This document shows, piece by piece, positions 33,901-41,669 of a stretch of DNA of 64,000 bases. The stretch covers positions 27,998-91,997 of the forward strand of contig NZ_QYBB01000021.1 in the NCBI RefSeq assembly GCF_004137685.1, written 5' to 3'. The notes under the pieces were generated by a model. The model worked only from the letters and a program-made list of their open reading frames with translations. It searched no databases and had not been told where the DNA came from. Position 1 is the stretch's first letter, and every line of letters begins with the position of its first letter. Source of the DNA: Lichenibacterium minor (lineage in GTDB: Bacteria; Pseudomonadota; Alphaproteobacteria; Rhizobiales; Beijerinckiaceae). The position numbers were made by a program, and so were the translations under genes.

Positions 33901-35466
33901 GTGACGACGCATGTCCTGGGCGATGTCCCCTTCGGCCTGGGCCTGGTCGAGGCCGCGGCGCGGCCGGGCCGACGGGTGACGCTGTCCGCGGCCGCGCGGG
34001 CGCGGGTCGCCGCCGCGCGGGCGGTCGTCGAGCGCCATGCCGGCGGCGACGAGCCCGTCTACGGCCTCAACACCGGGCTCGGCGGCAACCTCGCCTATCG
34101 GCTGACGCCCGGCGAGGTCGAGGCCTTCCAGGTGCAGCTCGTCCGCGGGCGCTCGATCGGCGTGGGCGAGCCCTTCCCGGAGCCGGTCGCGCGGCTCATG
34201 CTGCTGTGCCGCATCGTCGGGCTGGCCGCCGGCGGCTCGGGGATCAGCCCGGCGGTGCTCGACCTCCTGGTGGCGATGTTCGACGCCGGCCTCACCCCCG
34301 TGATCCCGGGCCGGGGCTCGATCGGCGCCGCCGACCTCGGCCTCTGCGCCCACATCGGCCTGGCGGCGATCGGGCGGGGCGAAGTGTTCGTCGGCGGCGC
34401 CCGGCGTCCCGCCGCCGAGGCGCTGGCCGAAGCCGGCCTCGCCCCGGCCCGCCTCGCCGCCAAGGACGGGCTCGCGATCCTCAACTCCAGCGCGGTGAGC
34501 TGCGGCCACGCCGTCGCGGTGCTGCGCGACTGGGCCGACCTCGCGCTCCTGTCCGCCGCCGTCGCGGCGCTGTCCTGCGAGGGCTATGCCGCCAACCCGC
34601 GCATCTTCGATCCCCGGCTCGCGTCGGCCCGGCCCGCGCGGGGGCAGGAGCGCGCCGCCGCCCTGTTCCGCGCCGCGCTCGACGGGAGCGCGCTGCACGC
34701 GCCCGGCGCCGCGCGCTCGGTCCAGGACGCCCTGAGCTTCCGCACCCTCGCCCCCGTGGTCGGCACCGCGCTCGCCGCCTTCGAGGCCGCGGTCGAAAGC
34801 GTCGAGACCGAGGTCAACGCCGCCGCCGACAACCCGCTGGTGCTCGCCGACGACGGCCTCATCCTGTCGACCGCCAACTTCCACACCCCCGCCATCGCCC
34901 TGGCCTTCGACGCGCTCGCCATCGCGGGCGCGCAGCTCGCCACCGGCGTCGCCTGGCGGGCTGCCAAGATGCTGGACGCGCGGATGACCGGCCTGCCCCG
35001 CTACCTGTCGCCGGTCGGCGGCGCTTCGGCGGGGTTGAACGCGCTCGGCAAGACGGCCGCGGCCCTGCACGCGGAAGTCCGCCTCAAGGCCATGCCGGCG
35101 AGCCTCGACGCCCTGCCGGTGTCGGACGGCGTCGAGGACCACGCGCCGCAGACGCCGCTGACGATCCGCAAGCTCGGCGAGCAGCTGGAGCCGCTGCGGA
35201 TGCTGGTGGCCATCGAGGCGCTGGTGGCCGCCCAGGCGGTCGACCTGCGCGCCCCGCCCCACCTCGCCCCCGTCACGCGGATCCTGCACGCGGCGATGCG
35301 CGACGCGGTCCCGCGGCTCGACGAGGACCGCGAAACGGGCCCCGACGTCGACCGGGTGGTGGCGCTGATGCGGGGGCCGGAGCTGGTCGGGCGGCTGCGC
35401 GCCGCGTTGGGCGACGCCGGAAACGCCTTCGACCTGCGGATGACCCCCATCCGGGGACAGGCCTGA
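33901..35466 (+). CDS. HAL/PAL-type aromatic amino acid lyase homologue lacking the canonical MIO triad
   Basis: 521 residues, GTG start 33901 with GAAGGA upstream. The fold is clear: VYGLNTGLGGN with the conserved Tyr54, ILSTANFHTPAIALAFD, NAAADNPLV and QDALSFRTLAPVVG. At the MIO site, where active enzymes have GSVGASGDL, this protein reads GSIGAADL (139-146), one residue shorter and without the Ala-Ser-Gly triad. The NGTQ motif is NSSA (195-198). The electrophilic cofactor therefore cannot form in the known way. It may be a non-MIO lyase, an isomerase or binding protein, or an inactive paralogue. The identity as a family member is firm, the reaction is not. Confidence 0.85.
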   Translation: MTTHVLGDVPFGLGLVEAAARPGRRVTLSAAARARVAAARAVVERHAGGDEPVYGLNTGLGGNLAYRLTPGEVEAFQVQLVRGRSIGVGEPFPEPVARLMLLCRIVGLAAGGSGISPAVLDLLVAMFDAGLTPVIPGRGSIGAADLGLCAHIGLAAIGRGEVFVGGARRPAAEALAEAGLAPARLAAKDGLAILNSSAVSCGHAVAVLRDWADLALLSAAVAALSCEGYAANPRIFDPRLASARPARGQERAAALFRAALDGSALHAPGAARSVQDALSFRTLAPVVGTALAAFEAAVESVETEVNAAADNPLVLADDGLILSTANFHTPAIALAFDALAIAGAQLATGVAWRAAKMLDARMTGLPRYLSPVGGASAGLNALGKTAAALHAEVRLKAMPASLDALPVSDGVEDHAPQTPLTIRKLGEQLEPLRMLVAIEALVAAQAVDLRAPPHLAPVTRILHAAMRDAVPRLDEDRETGPDVDRVVALMRGPELVGRLRAALGDAGNAFDLRMTPIRGQA

Positions 35467-35511
35467 GGGCCTGCTCGACCCTTGGCGCGGCCGACGGTGC
35501 CCGCCGCCCCG

Positions 35512-36375
35512 TCAGGCGGGGCGCAGGAGCCGCCGCATGTCGGGCGCGAGGTGCCACAGCAGCGCCCCGACCACGACCGCGCCGCCAACGACCGTCGTCG
35601 GGCCGGGATCCTCGCCGAAGGCGAGCCACACGAGCGCGGGCCCGGACGCGACGTCGAGCATGCTGATCAGCCCCACCTCGGCGGCGGGAATGCGCCGCGC
35701 GCCCGCCATGTAGAGCGCCATGGCGAGGCCGATCGTCAGCAGCCCGAAGGGCGCCAGCAGGGCGAGGTCGCCCGCGCTCACGGCCGGCCGCGGCGCCAGC
35801 GCGAAGCCGACGACGCCGCTCAGCGCCGTGCCGAGCGTGTAGACGGCGTTGCCGGCCCGGGCGCCCCGGCGGGCGTTGACCAGGATCACCGCCATGCCGA
35901 CGTCCATGCCGAAGGCGAAGGCCATGCCGGCGAGGCGCGACCCTTGCGCCGCGCCGCCGCCCACCATGGCGGCGATGCCGAGAAGCGCGATCGCGCCCGC
36001 CGTCATCAGCCGCCTGTCGGGCACGTCGCCCACCCAGGCCCAGGCCACGAGGGCCGTCACGAAGGGCATGGCGGCGTAGACCACCATCACGTCGGCCACC
36101 GTGGTGAGCTTCAGCGCCACGATGTAGCACAGGCCCGACAGCGCCACCGGCACGGTGAGCAGCAGGCTGGCCGGCGGCAGCGCGAAGGCGCGCAGGGTCC
36201 CGCGGCCGTTCTCGACCCCCATCCAGGCCAGCATGAAGGCGGTGCCGAAGACGGCCCGCCAGCCCAGGATGGTCCAGGCGTCGAGCGCCAGCGCGCGGGT
36301 GAACAGGCCGGCGGTGCTGTAGATCAGCCCCGCCGCCAACACCATGGCGATGCCCGCGCCCCGCCCCTCCGCCAT
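35512..36375 (-). CDS. EamA/DMT family transporter
   Basis: 287 residues with ten predicted membrane helices in two EamA repeats (GIAMVLAAGLIYSTAGLFTR and AGMAFAFGMDVGMAVILVN begin the halves). Drug/metabolite-type exporters of this family move amino acids or small metabolites. Start ATG 36375. It converges on the lyase gene with a 45-base gap; the substrate is unknown. The preceding run to the next ATG upstream is Arg-rich and was not used. Confidence 0.88.
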   Translation of the reverse strand: MAEGRGAGIAMVLAAGLIYSTAGLFTRALALDAWTILGWRAVFGTAFMLAWMGVENGRGTLRAFALPPASLLLTVPVALSGLCYIVALKLTTVADVMVVYAAMPFVTALVAWAWVGDVPDRRLMTAGAIALLGIAAMVGGGAAQGSRLAGMAFAFGMDVGMAVILVNARRGARAGNAVYTLGTALSGVVGFALAPRPAVSAGDLALLAPFGLLTIGLAMALYMAGARRIPAAEVGLISMLDVASGPALVWLAFGEDPGPTTVVGGAVVVGALLWHLAPDMRRLLRPA

Positions 36376-36482
36376 GCCCCAGTCTCCCCGCTCCGCGCCG
36401 TCGCGACCCCGACGCCACGACATCCGTCCGATGGCTTCGCCCCGCGATCCCGGCCGCGCCTGGGCGCCCGGCGGCCCGCGCG

Positions 36483-38519
36483 TCACAGGTCCTTCATCAG
36501 CCGCATCGCGTCGTAGACCGCCGCGTGGATGTTGCGGCCCGCGACCGCGTCGCCGACGCGGAACAGGCGGTACCGGCCCTCCGGGTTGCGCACCACGCCC
36601 TGCGGGCGGCCGTCGAGCAGGGCCGCGTGGTCGACCTCGCCGAGGTTGGCGGAGCCCGGCTTCAGGGCGAGATACAGCTCGTCGAGCGGCACCGTGCCGT
36701 GTTCCACCACGACCTGGTCGGCCTCCTTCTCGATCCAGCGCCGGCCGTAGTCGTCGAAGAAGCGCGCCACGATGCGGTTGCCGCGCCGCTCCAGGCTCCT
36801 CAGGCGCAGGTTCAGCGTCACCTCCGCGCCGGCCACGCTCAGCGCCTTGAAATAGGCCGGGAAGCTCGTCCCCCCGACGTCGGGGGCGAGCGTGCGCTCG
36901 GGCGTCACCACCTGGAGGGCCGCGGCGGTGCCGGCGGCGAACTCGGCCGCCGTCATGCCGGGATGGGCGCCGTCCTCGTCGTAGACCAGCACGGAGGCGG
37001 CGGGCCGCACGGCCCCCGACAGCAGGTCCCACCCCGTCGTGGCGAGCTCCGCGCCCGCGTCGAGGAACCCGGTGTCCGGCAGCCCGCCCGTCGCCACCAC
37101 GACGACGTCGGGATCCTCCGCCAGCACGTCCCCGGCTTCGGCGTAGGTGTCGAAGCGGAACGCCACGCCGTGGCGCTCGCACTCGCTCATCCGCCAGTCG
37201 ACGATGCCCATGATCTCGCGGCGGCGCTTCAGGGCCGCGGCGAGGCGGACCTGGCCGCCGGGCTGCGACGCCGCTTCCAGCACCAGCACCTCGTGGCCGC
37301 GCTCGCCCGCGACCCGCGCCGCCTCCAGCCCGCCCGGCCCCGCGCCCACCACCACGACGCGCCGCCGCGGGCCGGGCGACCGCGGCGCGACGTGGGGCAC
37401 GCCCGCTTCGCGGCCCGTCGCGGCGTTGTGGATGCACACCGCCTGGCCGGAATAGATGGAATCGATGCAATAGCCCATGCCGACGCAGGGGCGGATGGTA
37501 TGCTCGCGCCCTTCGGCGATCTTGCGGGCGATGTGGGGGTCGGCGAGGTGGGCGCGCGTCATGCCCACCATGTCGAGCTTGCCCGACGCGATGGCGTGGC
37601 GCGCCGTGGCGACGTCCTGGATGCGGGCGGCGTGGAAGGTCGGCAGGCGCGTGGCCGCCCGGACCTCGCCGGCGAAGTCGAGGTGCGGCGCCGAGCGGGC
37701 GCCCATGTTGGGGATGACGTGGCTCAGCCCCTCCTCGGTGTCGATGTGGCCGCGGATGACGTTGACGAAGTCGATCAGCCCGGACGCCTGCAGCCGCCCG
37801 GCGATGCCGAGCCCCTCTTCCCGGGTGATGCCGCCCTCCTGGTCCTCGTCCGCCACGGCGCGCACGCCCACGACGAAGTCCGGCCCGACGCGCTTCCTGA
37901 TGGCGCCGAGCACTTCCAGGCCGAAGCGCAGGCGGTTGTCGAGGCTGCCGCCGTAACCGTCGTCGCGCTTGTTGGTGAGCGGCGACCAGAACTGGTCGAG
38001 GAGGTGGCCGTAGGCCTCGACCTCGATGCCGTCGAGCCCGGCCGCCTTCACGCGCTCGGCGGCATCGGCGTAGTCGGCCACCACGCGGGCGATGTCCCAG
38101 TCCTCCATGGCCTTGGGGGACGCGCGGTGGGCGGGCTCGCGGACGCTCGACGGCGCCAGCACCGGGAGCCAGTCCGCCTTGCCCCAGGTGGTGCGGCGGC
38201 CGAGATGGGTGATCTGGATCATCACGGCGGCGCCGTGCGAATGCACGTCGTCGGCGAGCTCGCCGAGCCAGCGCACCACCTCGTCCCGGTAGAGCAGGAT
38301 GTTGCCGAAGGCCTGCGGGCTGTCCGGCGCCACCACGGCCGAGCCGCCGATCATCGTCAGCGCGATGCCGCCCTTCGCCTTCTCGGCGTGGTAGAGGCGG
38401 TAGCGCCCCTTCGGCATGCCCTCCTCCGTGTAGGCGGGCTCGTGGGCGGTGGACAGCAGGCGGTTGCGGAAGGTGAGGTGCTTGAGCCGGTACGGCTGGA
38501 GCAGCGGGTCGTCGGACAT
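36483..38519 (-). CDS. NADH:flavin oxidoreductase, dimethylglycine demethylase (DgcA)-like
   Basis: 678 residues with the trimethylamine-dehydrogenase layout: an OYE-type FMN barrel (about 1-340), an Fe-S region, and an FAD/NAD-type C-terminal part (RRVVVVGAGPGGLEAARVA). In the Fe-S region Cys345, Cys351 and Cys362 are kept, but the position of the second ligand is Met348. The size and layout fit DgcA, which demethylates dimethylglycine to sarcosine after carnitine is degraded to glycine betaine. 2,4-dienoyl-CoA reductase is the alternative. The carnitine genes next door favour DgcA or a related betaine demethylase. Start ATG 38519, 26 bases after the CocE stop. Confidence 0.85.
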   Translation of the reverse strand: MSDDPLLQPYRLKHLTFRNRLLSTAHEPAYTEEGMPKGRYRLYHAEKAKGGIALTMIGGSAVVAPDSPQAFGNILLYRDEVVRWLGELADDVHSHGAAVMIQITHLGRRTTWGKADWLPVLAPSSVREPAHRASPKAMEDWDIARVVADYADAAERVKAAGLDGIEVEAYGHLLDQFWSPLTNKRDDGYGGSLDNRLRFGLEVLGAIRKRVGPDFVVGVRAVADEDQEGGITREEGLGIAGRLQASGLIDFVNVIRGHIDTEEGLSHVIPNMGARSAPHLDFAGEVRAATRLPTFHAARIQDVATARHAIASGKLDMVGMTRAHLADPHIARKIAEGREHTIRPCVGMGYCIDSIYSGQAVCIHNAATGREAGVPHVAPRSPGPRRRVVVVGAGPGGLEAARVAGERGHEVLVLEAASQPGGQVRLAAALKRRREIMGIVDWRMSECERHGVAFRFDTYAEAGDVLAEDPDVVVVATGGLPDTGFLDAGAELATTGWDLLSGAVRPAASVLVYDEDGAHPGMTAAEFAAGTAAALQVVTPERTLAPDVGGTSFPAYFKALSVAGAEVTLNLRLRSLERRGNRIVARFFDDYGRRWIEKEADQVVVEHGTVPLDELYLALKPGSANLGEVDHAALLDGRPQGVVRNPEGRYRLFRVGDAVAGRNIHAAVYDAMRLMKDL

Positions 38520-38527
38520 GCGGCCTC

Positions 38528-38556
38528 CCGTCAAAGATCGCGCCGTCAAAGATCGC
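38528..38556. repeat. Tandem 14-base duplication at the CocE stop
   Basis: CCGTCAAAGATCGC occurs at 38528-38541 and 38543-38556, one base apart. One copy contains the CocE stop codon; the other lies in the 26-base gap before the flavoprotein gene. Probably a slippage duplication that lengthened the gap. Confidence 0.75.
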
Positions 38557-40558
38557 CCCTGGGGATGCGCTCATGCCACGCCCGGGTGCGGACGAGCGCG
38601 TCGCCCTCGTAGGCGCGCAGCTCGCCCTCGATCGTGAAACTGTCCGCGTCGCCGCGCATCGCCGTCTCGGTCTCGATCCGGATGCGCCAGCCGTCGCGCC
38701 CCATGGCGTAGCGTTGCACGATGCGGGTTTCGGCTGAAAGCGGGTCGCGCCCGACCGTGAGGGTGCGGGTGAGGTCGTGCGACAGTTCCGTGCCGATGTC
38801 GTCGAAGCGCATCGCGCCCTCGCCGAAGAGGCCCCCCTCGGCCTCGGTGACGACCGTGGCGGTGTCGGCGAGGAGGTCCAAGGCGACCCGCCGGGCCGCC
38901 CGGCCCTCCGCCAGGACCGTCGTGGGCGCGGCGGGGCCGTGGCGGGGCGGGCCGAAGGACACCTCGCCGCCGGTGTCCGCGCGGACCGGCAGGGCGAGCA
39001 GGCCGTCGCCGCACGCGACCGTCAGGGTCGCGGCGTCGCGCGCCGGCCACACGAGCGGCCAGCAGGCGGTCGACAGGGCGAGCCTCAGCCGATGGCCGGC
39101 GGGCACGCGGTGGCCGCACATCTTCAGCGCGATCCGCACCCGCGCGGCCTCGCCCGGCACGAGGGGGCGCGGCTCCTCCGACCCGTCGCGGTGGGCGAGG
39201 TTCAGCACCGCGTAGGAGATCCGCAGCGAGGATCCGTCCGGCGCCACGTCGCAGAGCCGCACGGCCAGCTGCGCCTGCGGCCGGTCCGAGGCGAGCACGA
39301 GGTCGACGGCAGGGTTGCCGAGGATCTCGATCGGCTCGGCCAGCGGCTCCGTGTCGAAGCAGAGCGACAATCCGTCGTCCATGCGCTGGTCGGTCGGCCG
39401 CTCGCCCGGCACGCCGGTGCCCATCCACTCGCCCCCGCCGGTGCCGGTCCACGGCGGCGAGCGGACCGACAGCGCGCCGGGCTGCGGGGGGCCGTCGACG
39501 AGCCGCCCCGGGGCGAGGCCGAAGCGGCGGGGGTGGATGGCGCGGCTCGGCCAGTCCGCCTCGCCGACGAAGCGGCCTCGGGCGTGGAGCCGCGTCGAGG
39601 AGGGCGCCTGCCAGTCCTCGATGAAGGCCCGCATCGCCGGTTCGTCCATGACGCCCGTGTCGCGGCCCTTCAGCCACTGGTCCCACCAGCGGACGCATTC
39701 GCCCAGGAAGTCGATGGCGGGGCCGGGGCTGCCGTCCTGCGGGTACACGTGGGCCCAGGGGCCGACGAGCGCCCTGCGCGGCACCGTCAGGTGCTCCATC
39801 AGCCGCGGCACCGCATCCGTGTAGGCGTCGCCCCAGCCGCCGACCGCCAGCACCGGGCAGCGGATCGCGCCCCAATCCTCGCAGACCGAGCCGTGGCGCC
39901 AATAATCGTCGCGCGCCTGGTGCGCCAGCCACAGGGCGGGCCAGAACGGCATGGCGTCGAGCCGCTCCAGCCAACGCTCGCGCCAATCGGGGCGGATGGC
40001 GGGGTCGGGCGGCCGGCCCTGGTAGGCCAGCATGATGGCGCCCCACCACAGATTGTCGTTGAGCAGGCAGCCGCCCTTGAAGTGGATGTCGTCGCCGAAG
40101 CGGTCGTCGGTGGAGCACACCGTGACGATGGCCTTCAGCGCCGGCGGGCGCCGCGCCGCCACCTGCAGCGCGTTGAAGCCGCCCCAGCTCTTGCCCATCA
40201 TCCCGACGGACCCGTCGCACCAGGGCTGGGCGGCCATCCAGGCGATGACCTCCAGCGCGTCGTCCTGCTCCTGGAGCAGGTACTCGTCGTGGAGCAGCCC
40301 GTCGGAATCGCCCGAGCCGCGCATGTCGACGCGCAGCGCCGCATAGCCGGCGGCGGCGAAGAAACCGTGCATCGGGTCGTCGCGGCCGCGGGTGCCGTCG
40401 CGCTTGCGGTAGGGGATGTATTCGAGCACGGCCGGCACGGGCCCTGCCCCGCGCGGTCGCCACATCCGCGCCGCGAGGCGTGTGCCGTCGGCGAGCGGGA
40501 TCCACAGGTTCTCGGTGATGTCGACGTCGTCCGGCTCGTCCACGGGGCCCCCTCGCAT
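38546..40558 (-). CDS. CocE/NonD family hydrolase
   Basis: 670 residues. The N-terminal alpha/beta-hydrolase domain has PAVLEYIPYRKRDGTRGRDD and the nucleophile GKSWGGFNA (Ser124), with VGGWGDAYTDAV later. A C-terminal X-Pro dipeptidyl-peptidase-type jelly-roll domain follows (RISYAVLNLAHRDGSEEP, CGHRVPAGHRLRLALS). CocE-type enzymes hydrolyse esters or amides, including acyl and peptidyl substrates. Next to carnitine genes it might release carnitine or a betaine from an ester; that is a guess. Start ATG 40558. It is divergent from the cleavage-enzyme gene at 40776 and co-transcribed with the flavoprotein gene. Confidence 0.87.
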   Translation of the reverse strand: MRGGPVDEPDDVDITENLWIPLADGTRLAARMWRPRGAGPVPAVLEYIPYRKRDGTRGRDDPMHGFFAAAGYAALRVDMRGSGDSDGLLHDEYLLQEQDDALEVIAWMAAQPWCDGSVGMMGKSWGGFNALQVAARRPPALKAIVTVCSTDDRFGDDIHFKGGCLLNDNLWWGAIMLAYQGRPPDPAIRPDWRERWLERLDAMPFWPALWLAHQARDDYWRHGSVCEDWGAIRCPVLAVGGWGDAYTDAVPRLMEHLTVPRRALVGPWAHVYPQDGSPGPAIDFLGECVRWWDQWLKGRDTGVMDEPAMRAFIEDWQAPSSTRLHARGRFVGEADWPSRAIHPRRFGLAPGRLVDGPPQPGALSVRSPPWTGTGGGEWMGTGVPGERPTDQRMDDGLSLCFDTEPLAEPIEILGNPAVDLVLASDRPQAQLAVRLCDVAPDGSSLRISYAVLNLAHRDGSEEPRPLVPGEAARVRIALKMCGHRVPAGHRLRLALSTACWPLVWPARDAATLTVACGDGLLALPVRADTGGEVSFGPPRHGPAAPTTVLAEGRAARRVALDLLADTATVVTEAEGGLFGEGAMRFDDIGTELSHDLTRTLTVGRDPLSAETRIVQRYAMGRDGWRIRIETETAMRGDADSFTIEGELRAYEGDALVRTRAWHERIPRGDL

Positions 40559-40627
40559 CGCCGCGCCCGTGCAAGATCGCGGCCTTTTCGGCGCGCGTCG
40601 AGGGGGGTTCTGCTGCACCGGCCGTCT

Positions 40628-40651
40628 GCGGGGCTCCGCCCCACGCCCCGC
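40628..40651. repeat. Intergenic GC-rich palindrome
   Basis: Nested palindrome with GGGGC-TCC-GCCCC (40630-40642) inside GCGGGGC / GCCCCGC (40628-40651), in the gap between divergent genes. It looks like the dispersed GGGGCTCCGCCCC-type repeats common between genes in GC-rich alphaproteobacteria. I see no second full copy in this window. Confidence 0.35.
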
Positions 40652-40775
40652 GAAAGGCCGGGGGCTTTTCGAAACCGTCTCGGCGTCGCATTCCGGACGG
40701 CGAAGCGTCGGGCGCCGTGCAGCCGGGGCACGCCGGCCGCGGGATCCTGCCGCATCGGGACCCGGAGCCTCGTCC

Positions 40776-41669
40776 ATGAACCCCAGCACCTTCATCACCT
40801 GCGCGGTCACGGGCGCGGGCGACACGGCGGGGCGCAGCCCCCACGTCCCCGTCACGCCGAAGCAGATCGCCGACGCCTGCATCGAGGCGGCCGGCGCCGG
40901 CGCCGCGATCGCCCACATCCACGTCCGCGACCCCGACACCGGCCGCGCGTCCCGCGCCCTGCCGCTGTACCGCGAGGTGGTGGACCGCGTGCGGACCTCC
41001 GGCACGGACGTGATCCTCAACCTCACCGCCGGCATGGGCGGCGACGTGGTGTTCGGCGCGGGCGAGCACCCCCTGCCCCTCGACCCGGCCCAGACCGACA
41101 TGGTCGGCCCGACCGAGCGCCTGGCCCATGTGGCGGCGCTCCGCCCCGAGATCTGCACGCTCGACTGCGGCACGATGAACTTCGCGCTCGGCGACTACGT
41201 CATGACCAACACGCCCGCCACCCTGCGCGCCATGGCGCGGCAGGTGCAGGCCCTGGGGGTCCGCCCCGAGCTCGAAGTGTTCGACGCCGGCCACCTCGTC
41301 TTCGTCAACGACCTGGTGAAGGAGGGGCTGGTCGACGGCCCCGCGATGGTCCAGCTCTGCCTCGGCATCCCCTACGGCGCGCCCGACGACCCGCTGACGC
41401 TGATGTCGCTCGTCCACCGCCTGCCGGCCGGGGCCGTGTGGAGCGCCTTCTCGATCGGGCGGCGGCAACTCCCCTACGTCGCCATGGCGGCGCTCGCGGG
41501 CGGCAACGTCCGCGTCGGGCTCGAGGACAACCTGTGGCTCGACCGGGGCGTGCTCGCCACCAACGGCGCGCTGGTGGAGCGCGCCGCCACGGTCCTCACC
41601 GCCATGGGGGGGAGCGTGATGGGCCCGGCCGCCGTGCGCCGGCTGTTGAACCTGCGGGGGCCGGCATGA
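40776..41669 (+). CDS. cdhC: 3-keto-5-aminohexanoate cleavage (BKACE) family enzyme, probable 3-dehydrocarnitine cleavage enzyme
   Basis: 297-residue zinc enzyme of the BKACE (DUF849) family. Zn ligands His47 and His49 lie in AIAHIHVRDPDTG, and Glu250 in VRVGLEDNLWL. In the family the enzyme condenses a beta-keto acid with acetyl-CoA. The adjacent L-carnitine dehydrogenase makes 3-dehydrocarnitine, which CdhC turns into acetoacetate plus betainyl-CoA. The stop overlaps the next start as ATGA, supporting a coupled pathway. Start ATG 40776. Confidence 0.9.
   Translation: MNPSTFITCAVTGAGDTAGRSPHVPVTPKQIADACIEAAGAGAAIAHIHVRDPDTGRASRALPLYREVVDRVRTSGTDVILNLTAGMGGDVVFGAGEHPLPLDPAQTDMVGPTERLAHVAALRPEICTLDCGTMNFALGDYVMTNTPATLRAMARQVQALGVRPELEVFDAGHLVFVNDLVKEGLVDGPAMVQLCLGIPYGAPDDPLTLMSLVHRLPAGAVWSAFSIGRRQLPYVAMAALAGGNVRVGLEDNLWLDRGVLATNGALVERAATVLTAMGGSVMGPAAVRRLLNLRGPA

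Noticed and set aside
33901..35466. Naming the lyase hutH
   Set aside because: MIO triad and NGTQ motif are not conserved and no hut genes are nearby.
38777..41600. Long plus-strand frame opposite the CocE gene
   Set aside because: Same reason: a GC-driven shadow; only the part from 41666 on, in the lcdH frame, is a true gene.
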